A stretch of DNA of 58,321 nt from Caballeronia pedi (GCF_001544915.2 NZ_FCOE02000045.1:1-58321), one strand, 5' to 3'; positions 8,869 to 17,920 are shown, counted from the first letter of the stretch. Notes: a model not told the origin generated them from the letters alone. A program made the numbers and translations.

Positions 8869-9207
8869 ATGAAACGTATCACCGCCGTCATCAAACCGTT
8901 CAAGCTCGACGAAGTTCGCGAAGCGCTCGCCGAAGTAGGCCTCACCGGTCTCACGGTCACCGAAGTGAAGGGCTTTGGCCGCCAGAAGGGGCACACTGAG
9001 CTTTATCGTGGTGCAGAGTATGTGGTCGACTTCCTGCCGAAGGTGAAGATCGAAGTCGTCGTCGCGAACGATCAAACCGATCAGGTTATCGACGCGATCA
9101 TCGGCGCCGCGCGCACCGGCAAGATCGGCGACGGCAAGATCTTCGTCGCCGATGTCGAGCGCGTGATCCGCATCCGCACCGGCGAGGAAAACGAAGCGGC
9201 GGTCTGA
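8869..9207 (+). CDS. glnB: P-II nitrogen regulatory protein (GlnB/GlnK)
   Basis: This 112-residue trimeric signal protein senses 2-oxoglutarate, ATP/ADP and, via uridylylation, glutamine. It controls glutamine synthetase adenylylation, NtrB and, for GlnK paralogues, AmtB. The T-loop carries Tyr51 in LYRGAEYVVDFLPK, the uridylylation site. The B-loop TGKIGDGKIFV and the C-loop are intact. No amtB gene is adjacent, which favours GlnB over GlnK, but sequence alone does not settle it. A candidate operator precedes it and a terminator follows at 9233-9260. Confidence 0.93.
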   Translation: MKRITAVIKPFKLDEVREALAEVGLTGLTVTEVKGFGRQKGHTELYRGAEYVVDFLPKVKIEVVVANDQTDQVIDAIIGAARTGKIGDGKIFVADVERVIRIRTGEENEAAV

Positions 9208-9232
9208 GCGCTGCGTCACTTCGCCTGACTCC

Positions 9233-9260
9233 GGCCCGCCATTCGCGCGGGCCTTTCTTT
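9233..9260 (+). terminator. Rho-independent terminator after the P-II gene
   Basis: The stem ggcccgc (9233-9239) pairs with gcgggcc (9247-9253) and is followed by tttcttt. Confidence 0.75.
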
Positions 9261-9405
9261 CTCCGTATTTCCCGCGCGCGCATGCACCAGCGCGAGGCGC
9301 GTCATCGTCCCCGATTTTTTTCGTCTATTTGTTGCCTGAGCGCAGGAATGCGCCATCCGTGCGGTAACATCGAATTCTGGTTATACCTTTGTAAGGAACT
9401 GTTTG

Positions 9406-11163
9406 ATGCATCACGCGATCGGCTTCATCCAGGATCTCGCGGTGATCATGGCCATCGCGGGTCTCGTGACGGTGCTGTTTCATCGTCTGCGGCAGCCGGT
9501 CGTGCTCGGCTATATCGCGGCGGGAGTGATCATCGGGCCGTACACGCCGCCCTTCAATCTGATCCACGACGAAGCGACGATCCAGACGCTCGGCGAGCTG
9601 GGCGTCGTGTTCCTCATGTTCTCGCTCGGGCTCGAATTCAGCCTGCGCAAGCTCTTCAAGGTCGGCGCGACGGCGTTCGTCGCGGCGCTCTCGGAAATCG
9701 TGCTGATGATCTGGGTCGGCTACGAGATCGGGCGCTGGTTCGGCTGGAACGCGATGGATTCGCTCTTTCTCGGCGCGATGCTCGCGATTTCGTCGACGAC
9801 GATCATCGTGAAGGCGCTCTCCGAGCTCGGCATGAAGGGCGAGCATTTCGCGCAGATCGTGTTCGGCATTCTGATCGTCGAGGACATTCTCGCGATCGCG
9901 ATGCTCGTGCTGCTGTCCGGCATCGCGCAGACGGGCTCGGTGAGCGCGGGCGTCGCGGTCGTCACGCTCGGCAAGCTGCTGCTTTTCATGACGGTGTCGC
10001 TGGTGATCGGCATTCTCACCGTGCCGCGCGCGCTCAACTACGTCGCGCGCGCCAAGAGCGACGAGATGCTGCTCGTCACGGTGCTCGGCTTTTGCTTCGG
10101 CTTCTGTCTGCTCGTCGTGAAGCTCGATTATTCGATCGCGCTCGGCGCGTTCCTGATCGGCGCGATCATGGCGGAGTCGAAGCATCTCGCGCGCATCGAG
10201 CATCTCATCGCGCCGGTGCGCGACATGTTTTCGGCGATCTTCTTCGTCACTATCGGTCTGTTGCTGAATCCGACGGTGCTCGTCGACTATGCGTGGCCGA
10301 TCGCCGTCATCACGATCGCGGTCGTGCTCGGCAAGATCGTGTCGTGCGGGCTCGGCACCTTTCTCGCGGGCAAGGACGGACGCACGTCGATGCGCGTCGG
10401 CATGAGCGTCTCGCAGATCGGCGAGTTCTCGTTCATCATCGCTTCGCTGGGTTTGTCGCTGAAGGTCACGAGCAGCTTTCTGTATCCGATCGCGGTGGCC
10501 GTGTCCGCGCTCACGACGCTATTCACGCCGTATCTGATCCGCGCCGCCGATCCGCTCACGGCGCGTCTCGCGCGCGCGATGCCCGCGCCGCTCGTGCATA
10601 CCTTCGGGCTGTATTCGCAATGGCTCGCGAGCCTGACGCCCGCATCCGGCGGCCCGACGCTGTTCTCGATGACGCGTCGCATCGTCGTGCAGATCGCGGT
10701 GAATCTCGCGCTCGTGGCGGCGATTTTCCTCGGCGCATCGTATGCCGCGCCGTTCGCGTCGGGCTATCTCGCGCGCTGGCTCGACACCGACAACGCGCGA
10801 CGCGTCGTGTTGTGGGGCGCGGCGCTCGTCGTCGCGTTGCCGTTTCTGGTCGCGGTCTATCGCAAGCTCGATTCGCTCGCGCTGCTGCTCGCCGAAGTGA
10901 GCGTGCAGCCCGCGAAAGCGGGGCGCTTCACGAGCGCGATCCGCTCGGCGATTTCCGGGCTGATTCCGATCGTCGCGATGTTCGGCGTCTTTCTGCTGGT
11001 CGCGGCGCTGTCGGGCGCGATCCTGCCGCCGTTCGGCCTGATGATCGGCGTGCTGCTCTGCGCGGCGCTGCTGCTGACGGTGCTATGGCGCTGGTGCGTG
11101 AAAATCCACGCGACGATGCAGATCGCGCTGCGCGAAACCTTCGAGGAGCCGCGCGACCACTGA
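9406..11163 (+). CDS. Kef/CPA2-type cation:proton antiporter
   Basis: The ATG at 9406 was preferred over the TTG one codon earlier because AAGGA lies eight bases upstream. The 585-residue product is an inner-membrane CPA2 antiporter with about 12-13 hydrophobic segments in the first 400 residues. The family's conserved GYIAAGVIIGPYTPP and ELGVVFLMFSLGLEFS stretches occur near residues 35-85. Unlike canonical KefB/KefC it has no C-terminal TrkA-N nucleotide-binding domain. Instead it ends in further hydrophobic segments (residues about 430-560), as in YbaL/RosB-like or uncharacterised relatives. The transported ion (K+ or Na+) is not determinable. It is likely a single-gene transcript. Confidence 0.88.
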   Translation: MHHAIGFIQDLAVIMAIAGLVTVLFHRLRQPVVLGYIAAGVIIGPYTPPFNLIHDEATIQTLGELGVVFLMFSLGLEFSLRKLFKVGATAFVAALSEIVLMIWVGYEIGRWFGWNAMDSLFLGAMLAISSTTIIVKALSELGMKGEHFAQIVFGILIVEDILAIAMLVLLSGIAQTGSVSAGVAVVTLGKLLLFMTVSLVIGILTVPRALNYVARAKSDEMLLVTVLGFCFGFCLLVVKLDYSIALGAFLIGAIMAESKHLARIEHLIAPVRDMFSAIFFVTIGLLLNPTVLVDYAWPIAVITIAVVLGKIVSCGLGTFLAGKDGRTSMRVGMSVSQIGEFSFIIASLGLSLKVTSSFLYPIAVAVSALTTLFTPYLIRAADPLTARLARAMPAPLVHTFGLYSQWLASLTPASGGPTLFSMTRRIVVQIAVNLALVAAIFLGASYAAPFASGYLARWLDTDNARRVVLWGAALVVALPFLVAVYRKLDSLALLLAEVSVQPAKAGRFTSAIRSAISGLIPIVAMFGVFLLVAALSGAILPPFGLMIGVLLCAALLLTVLWRWCVKIHATMQIALRETFEEPRDH

Positions 11164-11290
11164 ACGGAATCGTGCGACGGGTTCCCGCGATAATGTGACC
11201 AAATGTGTGGTGGTTTGCCCCCGCGCGGGTCGGAGGCGGATAATCGGGGCTGGTCCATTCTCCTATGGCGCTCGCGCGCCTGAATCCGGA

Positions 11291-12718
11291 ATGAGCGATA
11301 ACAAAACGTCCAACGACTCAAGCAACACCGACGCACGCCGAAGCGGCGCCGATTCCCAGGCAGCAGGCGGACCATCGAGCGTGAATCCCACCGCCCCGCC
11401 CGAAGCAGCGGCAGCGGCCTCTGCGCCCGGCCCCAAGGCGAGCGCGACCGAACGGGCATCGACGGACGCGCCTTCGAGCGCATCGAACGTGGAGCCCGTC
11501 GACACGGCGCAGGCGCGTCGCGACGACGCCCAGCAGGCGGCCCGCGAAGCGCGGGCATCGGCGGCGAGCGCGACCGCTGCGCAGGAAGCCTCGGTGCGCG
11601 ACAAGCAGCGCGCATCGACCAACACCAAGGCGAGCCTCGCCGAAAATCTCGAAGCCGCGACCGAGGCGGAAGCCGCCAGCACGGCCAATTCGCAATCCGC
11701 CGCGACCGATTCCCCGACTGGCCGCACCGTTCCGCCACCCGCCGTCGGCATGCCGCCGGCTTTTTCCGACGCGCCGGATTTCAGCAAGCTCAATGCGCCG
11801 GTCGCGCCGCCGCCCGAACAGGCGGCTGCGCCGGCCCAGCCCGCGTATCTCAAGCAGTCCGACTCGGCGTGGTCGGTGTTCGGGCGCATCGTCGCGGCGC
11901 GCGCGCGTCAGATCTTCGATCGCGCGGGGCAGCGCATCACGCAGCGCACGTTGCGCATCGGCGTGTCGGCGCGCATCTTTCACCCCGAGCCGGGCGCGAA
12001 AGGGCTGCGCGGCAAGACGCTGCAATATCTGGAGGAATCGATCGCGCACTGGGTCATGTCGCGCGACGTGCTCGTTTTCATGATTCCGACCGTCGGCCAT
12101 CAGGGCATGCTGCATCCGAGCAATATCCGTCTGCGCGATTACGCGAAGCATCTCGACGGCCTTCTGCTGCAAGGCGGCGCCGATGTTTCTCCGCAGTCCT
12201 ACGAGGAAAGGACGACGCGTCCAGAATGGCCCGGCGACCGCGTGCGCGACATGTACGAGCTGGAGCTGCTGCACGAGTTCGTCGAGTCGGGCAAGCCCGT
12301 GCTCGGCGTGTGCCGCGGCTGTCAGCTGATCAACGTGGCGTTCGGCGGCACGCTCTACGGCGACATCGCCACCGATGTGCCGACCGCCGGCATCCACGTC
12401 AACGAGAAATACGACCAGCATCGCCACTCGATCCGCTTCCCCGACGGCTCCACGCTCGTCAACATGTTCCCGAACCAGCGCGAGGCGATCGTCAACTCGA
12501 TCCACCATCAGGCGGTGAAGACGCTCGGGCGCGATCTGAACATCGAGGCGGTGTCGGCGTCGGACGGGATCATCGAGGCGGTGCGGTACCGGAAGTCGCC
12601 GTTCGTGGTCGGCGTGCAGTGGCACCCGGAGTTTCATCGCGCGGGCGGCGCGGAACTGCTCGACTGCACGCCGCTGCTCGATACGTTCCTGCGCGTCGCG
12701 CGCGAGACGCGGTTCTAG
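11291..12718 (+). CDS. Gamma-glutamyl-gamma-aminobutyrate hydrolase family protein (peptidase C26)
   Basis: The start is the ATG at 11291 (MSDNKTSND); a longer frame exists but its extra 32 residues lack support. The C-terminal 270 residues form a class I glutamine-amidotransferase-like hydrolase. It shows GVCRGCQLINVAFGG with the nucleophile at about Cys341 and GVQWHPEFH supplying the catalytic His. Relatives include PuuD, which hydrolyses gamma-glutamyl-GABA in putrescine breakdown. Residues 1 to about 195 are a low-complexity Ala/Ser/Thr/Pro-rich tail with no recognisable fold, absent from PuuD. No other putrescine genes lie nearby, so the substrate is inferred only. It converges on the DUF2968 gene across a long inverted repeat. 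Confidence 0.85.
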   Translation: MSDNKTSNDSSNTDARRSGADSQAAGGPSSVNPTAPPEAAAAASAPGPKASATERASTDAPSSASNVEPVDTAQARRDDAQQAAREARASAASATAAQEASVRDKQRASTNTKASLAENLEAATEAEAASTANSQSAATDSPTGRTVPPPAVGMPPAFSDAPDFSKLNAPVAPPPEQAAAPAQPAYLKQSDSAWSVFGRIVAARARQIFDRAGQRITQRTLRIGVSARIFHPEPGAKGLRGKTLQYLEESIAHWVMSRDVLVFMIPTVGHQGMLHPSNIRLRDYAKHLDGLLLQGGADVSPQSYEERTTRPEWPGDRVRDMYELELLHEFVESGKPVLGVCRGCQLINVAFGGTLYGDIATDVPTAGIHVNEKYDQHRHSIRFPDGSTLVNMFPNQREAIVNSIHHQAVKTLGRDLNIEAVSASDGIIEAVRYRKSPFVVGVQWHPEFHRAGGAELLDCTPLLDTFLRVARETRF

Positions 12719-12733
12719 TTTTTTTGCAGGCCG

Positions 12734-12778
12734 CAAACGCAGAAGGCCCGCTCGATTCGAGCGGGCCTTCTGCGTTTG
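12734..12778. terminator. Long perfect inverted repeat between convergent genes
   Basis: A 22-base arm at 12734-12755 is exactly complementary to 12757-12778, leaving a one-base centre. It sits 16 bases after the C26 hydrolase stop and 20 bases before the end of the leftward DUF2968 gene. The position fits a bidirectional terminator, although only short T runs flank the stem. Confidence 0.75.
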
Positions 12779-12797
12779 TCAGGCGTGTGCGGATGAC

Positions 12798-13526
12798 TTA
12801 GCGCGTGGTCACCGGCGCGAGTCCGGCTTCCGTCTGCTTCTGAAGCTGTTCGACCTGCAATTGCAGCGCGCGCAGCTTGCGTTCGGCTTCGAGCTTGTCC
12901 GTCTGCAACACGGCCGACTCCGCCTGAAGCTGCTGCTGACGCTGCGTCACCTGCGAATCCTGCTGCTGCGCGAGTGCGAGGTCGGCGGTGAGGCGGTTCG
13001 CCCGGTCCGCCGATTTCGCGATCACGCGTTCGAGCAGCGCTTTCTGCGCCTGCAATTGCGTGCGGCTGATTTCGCCATCGGCGAGATCGAAGCTCTTGCG
13101 CGCGAACTGGGCGTAGATCGATTCCGCGCGGGCCACGTCCTGCGTCTTCACGACGCGCCACCAGCGCGCGTCCTGCGAAAGCGCGACGTAGTACAGCATT
13201 TCCTGCGGGAGGAAGAAGAGCTTCGCGCCGTAGCTGCCGTTGCGCGTCGCGCGCAATTCCGTGAGGCTTCCCGCCTGCACGAGATTCTGCAGTTCGGCGA
13301 TGTTGCCTTCGACGCGCGGCGCGCTGGAATCGGCGTTCAGGTCGGACAGATCCTCGGGCGCGGCCTGCGCGGGCATTGCCGCTGGCGCGGGTGCGGGCTG
13401 AGGCGCCTTCGCGGCCACCCTGGCCGCCGGAGGCGCCGCGAACGTGCTCGCGAACGGCGCGAGGATGCCGCACAGGGACAAGGCGAGCGTGAGCGTCGCG
13501 TGATGGAGATAACGGAGTTGCTTCAT
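12798..13526 (-). CDS. DUF2968 domain-containing exported protein
   Basis: This 242-residue protein has an N-terminal signal peptide (hydrophobic core about residues 10-30, cleavage after FAA). A Pro/Ala-rich linker follows, then a globular segment (residues about 70-130, with YGAKLFFLPQEMLYYVALSQ), then a long Gln/Leu/Glu-rich coiled coil from about 150 to 230. I recognise the DUF2968 family, which is largely confined to Burkholderia relatives. The likely location is periplasm or outer-membrane associated. Function is unknown. It is followed leftward by the inverted repeat at 12734-12778. A gap of 52 bases separates it from the upstream membrane-protein gene, which may be co-transcribed. Confidence 0.8.
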   Translation of the reverse strand: MKQLRYLHHATLTLALSLCGILAPFASTFAAPPAARVAAKAPQPAPAPAAMPAQAAPEDLSDLNADSSAPRVEGNIAELQNLVQAGSLTELRATRNGSYGAKLFFLPQEMLYYVALSQDARWWRVVKTQDVARAESIYAQFARKSFDLADGEISRTQLQAQKALLERVIAKSADRANRLTADLALAQQQDSQVTQRQQQLQAESAVLQTDKLEAERKLRALQLQVEQLQKQTEAGLAPVTTR

Positions 13527-13578
13527 GTTGGCGTCGTGGCCCGAAGGGTTGATCGGCTGGCGGTGCGTCGTGCGCTGC

Positions 13579-14598
13579 TCAACGCGCGCCGTTCTCGGCA
13601 GCGCGGCCGGACGGGGCCGCGTTGCTGTCGAGCGTCGGTGAGTGCTGGAGCATCGAATAGAGGGTCATCGGATCCAATGGCGCACCCGTCTTCGATGTCC
13701 GGTGCGCCTGCGTTTTGACCGATGTCACGCGTGCATGCCGTGTGGCATCTTGCTTCGCGACGCGCTCGTCCGGTGCGTGCGCGCGGATCGGCGCAGGAGG
13801 TTTCGCTCGCGGCGCCAGCACAGTCGTGACGCGGCCGGTGTGCGTCCGTGCCGCGGTCGCGGTTGCGGCGACCAGGCGCGGGCTCGATTGCTTCGGCATC
13901 GTCGCGATGGGCGCGGGTTCGGGGGGCGGCGTCGCTGTATCGGTGACTGTGCGGGTTTCAGGCTCCGCGCTCGCAAGTGGAGTTGTCGGTGGCGTCGGCA
14001 CGTCAGATATCGGTTCGACGTTCGCGGGCTGATCCGGGATGGAGGCCGTGGCGGCCGCGAGCACTGCTGGAGCCGATGCGGGCGCGACGGCATCCGGCTG
14101 TGCGCGCATCGCGACATGCTCGGCGGACGCGGGTCGCGCGTTGCGCGTCGAGCCGGGTTCGAGCCCGAACAGCATCCATACGATGAGCACGCCGCCAGCG
14201 GCCGCGATAGCGGCGGCGACCGGCTTGCTGAAGCCGTGCTTGCGGGCGATAGCAGGAGCGCCGACCGCCAGATGAATCGGGTCTGCGCGTTCGTCGTCGT
14301 CGGCGCTGCGAGCCTGCGGATCCTGTATCAGACGCAGCATCGCACGCGGAATCTCTTCCTTCGCGAAGACGGCCCAAAGGTTCGCGGCGCGATAGGGTGA
14401 ACGCGCGTCGGACAGGCTGAGAGCGGGTACATAGGCGGTTTCGAAGCGCGCCGCGAAGAGCGAATATTCGGTCTGCGTTTGAACGGGACGCGTGCGCGTG
14501 GCTGACCACTCGAAACCGAAGTTCAAGGACGGGTCCGTCAGCGCGCGCAGCGTCGGCAGACGCAGATTGCCTTCAACTACGATCAAGGGTTCGGTCAT
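13579..14598 (-). CDS. Hypothetical single-span membrane protein with Pro/Ala-rich periplasmic tail
   Basis: I do not recognise the family. The start is placed at 14598 (MTEPLIVVEGNLRLPTLR), since an upstream in-frame start adds an unconvincing Arg/Ala-rich leader. The protein is 339 residues. Residues 1-100 are a compact, probably cytoplasmic domain (FGFEWSATRTRPVQTQTEYS, AANLWAVFAKEEIPRAMLRL). One hydrophobic span lies at about 132-152 and contains GGVLIVWMLFGLEPG. The remaining 190 residues are low-complexity Pro/Ala/Thr and probably extracytoplasmic. This N-in topology with a Pro-rich periplasmic arm resembles TonB-like or secretion-scaffold proteins in shape only. It may share a transcript with the DUF2968 gene. 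Confidence 0.65.
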   Translation of the reverse strand: MTEPLIVVEGNLRLPTLRALTDPSLNFGFEWSATRTRPVQTQTEYSLFAARFETAYVPALSLSDARSPYRAANLWAVFAKEEIPRAMLRLIQDPQARSADDDERADPIHLAVGAPAIARKHGFSKPVAAAIAAAGGVLIVWMLFGLEPGSTRNARPASAEHVAMRAQPDAVAPASAPAVLAAATASIPDQPANVEPISDVPTPPTTPLASAEPETRTVTDTATPPPEPAPIATMPKQSSPRLVAATATAARTHTGRVTTVLAPRAKPPAPIRAHAPDERVAKQDATRHARVTSVKTQAHRTSKTGAPLDPMTLYSMLQHSPTLDSNAAPSGRAAENGAR

Positions 14599-14781
14599 GA
14601 AGATTCCACATGCATGCGCCCGGGCGCGGACAACGAAACAGCCCGCCCGGACCTGAGTGGCCGCAGAAGACAGCACCGCGGGTCGGCGCGAGGATGGTCG
14701 GAAATTCGACCCGCGATCATACGAAACGGTTACGCGCCCGACGACCAGAAGATTCCTATTGTCTATTTTTGACAGGAATGC

Positions 14782-15360
14782 TTATTGACCGATCTGGCGT
14801 TCTTGTGCTTGTTGATGGTCGAGCGGAAACACGTAGCGTAGTGAAAAGAGATCGATGCCCGCCATATGGTCCGCTTCGCGCGCGGCCCGTTTCCAGCCGC
14901 GCGATTCGTAGAAGCCGATCGCCGCCGCATTCTGTTCGAGCACGTAGAGATGCAACTGCCGCGCACCGCGCGCGCGGGCCCAGCGCGCCGCTTCGTCGAG
15001 CATCACGGTGCCCGTGCCGAGGCCGCGATGCCCCGGCAACGCATGAAGATTGTCGACGAGCACGCTCCCGGTCTCGTCCGGCTCCACGACACACATGAAG
15101 CCAACCGCCTCGCCCGCGTGCTCCGCGATGAACACGCTGGACGCGCCGGCCGCGACTTCCATCATGCGCGCGTCCCAGTTAGCCGCGCGTTCGGCTTGCA
15201 TATCGCGGTCGAGGTAGCTGTCCGGCAGGATGCCCCGATACGCCGATGCCCAACTGCGCGCGTGCATCGACGCAATGAGCGCCGTATCGGCCGATGTCGC
15301 CGTGCGCAGCGAAACTTTCGCGTCCAGTTTTTGTTCGGATGTCAGCTTAAAGTTAGGCAT
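14782..15360 (-). CDS. GNAT-family N-acetyltransferase
   Basis: The 192-residue protein has a GNAT fold. The acetyl-CoA binding motif A is visible as LPGHRGLGTGTVMLDEAARWA, preceded by the beta-strand VLVDNLHA and followed by LYVLEQNAAAIGFYESRGW (motif B). The N-terminal segment LRTATSADTALIASMHARSW is typical of small cytoplasmic acetyltransferases of the RimI type. The substrate cannot be told. The gene is divergent from the MHS-type transporter with 118 bases between start codons, so the two may share a regulatory region. Confidence 0.88.
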   Translation of the reverse strand: MPNFKLTSEQKLDAKVSLRTATSADTALIASMHARSWASAYRGILPDSYLDRDMQAERAANWDARMMEVAAGASSVFIAEHAGEAVGFMCVVEPDETGSVLVDNLHALPGHRGLGTGTVMLDEAARWARARGARQLHLYVLEQNAAAIGFYESRGWKRAAREADHMAGIDLFSLRYVFPLDHQQAQERQIGQ

Positions 15361-15478
15361 ATGTAACCGTATTTTAATGTTTGTTTAGGCGAAATTAAAC
15401 GAAGTTACGTGCAGGCCCAGGCGGGGAGGCGTTAAAATCGAGGGCATCGCGCGTGCGTTCACCGATCCCGGGAAAGTC

Positions 15479-16774
15479 ATGTCCACTACCCACGTAACAC
15501 CCGCCAACGAGTCCAAGTTCAAGTCGGTCTTTCGCGTCGTCAGCGGAAACTTCCTTGAAATGTACGACTTCATGGTCTACGGCTACTACGCTTCGGCGAT
15601 CGCCAAGACCTATTTTCCGAGCGGCAACGACTTCGCGTCGCTGATGCTCGCGCTGTCCGTCTTCGGCGCGGGCTTTCTCATGCGGCCGGTCGGCGCCATC
15701 GTGCTTGGCGCGTACATCGACCATCATGGCCGGCGCAAGGGCCTGATCCTCACGCTCGCGCTGATGGCGGTCGGCACCGCGTGCGTCGCGCTCGTGCCGG
15801 GCTATGCGACCATCGGTGCGCTGGCGCCGATCATCGTGCTGGGCGGGCGGCTGCTGCAAGGCTTCTCGGCGGGCGTCGAGCTGGGTGGGGTGTCGGTGTA
15901 TCTGTCCGAGATCGCGACGAAGGGCAACAAGGGCTTCTATTGTTCGTGGCAATCCGGCAGCCAGCAAGTGGCCGTGGTATTCGCGGCGCTGATCGGCGTG
16001 ATCATGAACCGCCTGCTCCCGCCCGAGCAGATGACGGCCTGGGGCTGGCGCGTGCCGTTCCTGATCGGCTGCCTGATCGTGCCGTTTCTGTTCATCATCC
16101 GCCGGTCGCTGCGTGAAACCGAAGAGTTTCTCGCGAAGAAGCATCGTCCGAGCATGGGCGAGATCGCGCGCTCCATCGCGCAGAACTGGGCCATCGTGCT
16201 CGCCGGCATGGGCATGGTCATCATGACGACGGTGTCGTTCTACATGATCACCGCGTACACGCCGACCTTCGGCAAGGAAGTGCTCAAGCTCGATGCGGTC
16301 GACGCGCTCGTCGTCACGGTATGCGTGGGCATCTCGAATCTGGTGTGGCTGCCGCTGATGGGCGCGCTGTCGGATCGCGTCGGGCGGCGTCCGGTGCTGC
16401 TCGTGTTCACGATTCTCACCATTCTCACGTCGTATCCGGTGGTGCAATGGCTGGTCGCGGACCCGTCGTTCCTGCGTTTGCTGATGTGCGAACTGTGGCT
16501 GTCGTTCCTGTACGGCAGCTATAACGGCGCGATGGTGGTCGCGCTGACCGAGGTCATGCCCGCCGAAACGCGCACGACCGGTTTCTCGATGGCCTACAGC
16601 CTCGCGACGACCATCGGCGGCTTCACGCCGGCGATCTCCACGTATCTGATCCACGCGACCGGCAACAAGGCCGCGCCGGGTCTGTGGATGGGCCTCGCCG
16701 CGATCTGCGGCCTGATCGCGACGCTCGTGCTGTACCGCTCGCCCGAAGCGCGCAATCAGTACAAGACGGCCTGA
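15479..16774 (+). CDS. MFS transporter, metabolite:H+ symporter (MHS) type
   Basis: The 431-residue, 12-span inner-membrane transporter has the MHS signature FRVVSGNFLEMYDFMVYGYYA at the start of span 1 and DHHGRRKG (residues about 82-89) in the 2-3 loop. LLQGFSAGVELGG in span 4 resembles citrate, tricarballylate and related carboxylate symporters (CitA group). A citrate-like substrate is the best guess, but the family also carries proline, betaine and ketoglutarate. GGGAAAG precedes the ATG. It ends 27 bases before a strong terminator and appears to be a single-gene unit. Confidence 0.88.
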   Translation: MSTTHVTPANESKFKSVFRVVSGNFLEMYDFMVYGYYASAIAKTYFPSGNDFASLMLALSVFGAGFLMRPVGAIVLGAYIDHHGRRKGLILTLALMAVGTACVALVPGYATIGALAPIIVLGGRLLQGFSAGVELGGVSVYLSEIATKGNKGFYCSWQSGSQQVAVVFAALIGVIMNRLLPPEQMTAWGWRVPFLIGCLIVPFLFIIRRSLRETEEFLAKKHRPSMGEIARSIAQNWAIVLAGMGMVIMTTVSFYMITAYTPTFGKEVLKLDAVDALVVTVCVGISNLVWLPLMGALSDRVGRRPVLLVFTILTILTSYPVVQWLVADPSFLRLLMCELWLSFLYGSYNGAMVVALTEVMPAETRTTGFSMAYSLATTIGGFTPAISTYLIHATGNKAAPGLWMGLAAICGLIATLVLYRSPEARNQYKTA

Positions 16775-16801
16775 CGGAAGCGGACCGGTCAAGTAAGTAA
16801 T

Positions 16802-16829
16802 GCGAGCCTCTTCGGAGGCTCGCTTTTTT
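16802..16829 (+). terminator. Rho-independent terminator after the MHS transporter
   Basis: A perfect 9-base stem (gcgagcctc / gaggctcgc) with a TTCG tetraloop is followed by six T residues. Confidence 0.92.
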
Positions 16830-16871
16830 GGGGCATTGAAGCCGTTGGCGCCGTTCCTGTTCGTGCGACGG

Positions 16872-17468
16872 CTAAGCAGTACTGCGCGCGAAGATCAGAA
16901 GCAAACCGTAGTCACCTTTATCCGCCGCGCGCAAGGCGGTCAGGTAATCCGATCGGGCGTTATCCGCTTTAACCAATGTTCCGCCGCCGCCCCACGAAAA
17001 CGGCTCCTGTTTCATGCTGCGCAAGAGCGCGTCAGCCATCATTCGTGAGTGTCGACCATTGCCGTTTGCGAAGGGATGAATCCATACCAGGTCGCGGTGG
17101 AATCGCGCGGCAATCTCGTCGGGCGGGAATGTGCCGTTGTCGACCCACCACAGCGTGTTATCGAAAAGGTTTTTCAGTTTTACGCTGACCTGTGTCCAGT
17201 CACATCCGATGTTCTTGTCGGACTTGCGGAACGCACCGGCCCACGACCAGGTCTGGTCGAACATCTTCTTGTGAAGGCTGCGACAGAACCCTTCACTGAG
17301 GACATCGACCTTGCGTTGACGGCGAGCCCATTGCACGGCTTGCAGGATGTTCTCCTGCTCCCAGTCATTCAGGTCGCCCTTGGTGACCAGGTGCGTCGGT
17401 ATCAGCCCTGCAAGCTCGTCAGGGTCGAGCGGTGTCTGGCCGTCCTGTTCGTCTAGATCGATCGCCAT
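16872..17468 (-). CDS. Fic/DOC-family protein, 'mobile mystery protein B' type
   Basis: The 198-residue protein has a complete Fic core. The helix segment LHKKMFDQTWSWAGAFR (about 65-81) precedes the active-site motif HPFANGNGRHSR (131-142), so AMP transfer or a related nucleotidyl transfer onto a target protein is plausible. The match to the family called mobile mystery protein B is by overall sequence and by its partner. I see no convincing [S/T]xxxE[G/N] inhibitory helix inside this protein. It overlaps the upstream XRE-type gene by 16 bases, the usual layout of a toxin following its antitoxin or regulator. No target is known for this family. Confidence 0.88.
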   Translation of the reverse strand: MAIDLDEQDGQTPLDPDELAGLIPTHLVTKGDLNDWEQENILQAVQWARRQRKVDVLSEGFCRSLHKKMFDQTWSWAGAFRKSDKNIGCDWTQVSVKLKNLFDNTLWWVDNGTFPPDEIAARFHRDLVWIHPFANGNGRHSRMMADALLRSMKQEPFSWGGGGTLVKADNARSDYLTALRAADKGDYGLLLIFARSTA

Positions 17469-17920
17469 AGGTCGGACCAGCGGCCTCGAAGTAGTTCGGC
17501 CGTTCTCTGCTCAACCTGTTTGCGAAGCCGGTCAGTTGCCGGACGTTGGTCTTCCAGACTCATGGTGTGCGCCACGCTGCTCACTTCTTGCAGCGCGATG
17601 GAGCGTGCCCGGTCTTCGACCACTTGAGTCAGTGGCTTTCTGGGCACGAGAGCGTAGACCAGCTCACAGTCCAGCCCTTCCGCCAACTTGCGCAGTTGTC
17701 CGAGCGTGATTCGCTCCTCGGCTTCCGCCGACTCCGATTTGTGCAGGGTTGAACCGGTAATGCCTAATCTCTCGGCTTGCTGTCGCTCGGTAAGCCCCAA
17801 TGACTCTCGGATGGCCTTCAGCCATCCCCGTGGCGGAGGGCGACGGTTGGTCAAATCCGAATAGACTTCAACCGAAGCCTGAACCTGCTCAAGCCGGAGC
17901 TGCCTCAATCTGGAATCCAT
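17453..17920 (-). CDS. XRE-type regulator, 'mobile mystery protein A' type
   Basis: The 155-residue protein begins MDSRLRQLRLEQVQ and carries an XRE/Cro helix-turn-helix at about residues 33-90 (WLKAIRESLGLTERQQAERLGITGSTLHKSE). It matches the mobile mystery protein A family, always found just upstream of a Fic-type B protein. It is the first gene of the pair and is preceded by an AT-rich promoter with an inverted repeat. Autoregulation by this protein is therefore likely. Whether it also neutralises the Fic protein directly is unknown. The C-terminal 60 residues contain a coiled, charged segment after the DNA-binding domain. Confidence 0.87.
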   Translation of the reverse strand: MDSRLRQLRLEQVQASVEVYSDLTNRRPPPRGWLKAIRESLGLTERQQAERLGITGSTLHKSESAEAEERITLGQLRKLAEGLDCELVYALVPRKPLTQVVEDRARSIALQEVSSVAHTMSLEDQRPATDRLRKQVEQRTAELLRGRWSDLWRSI

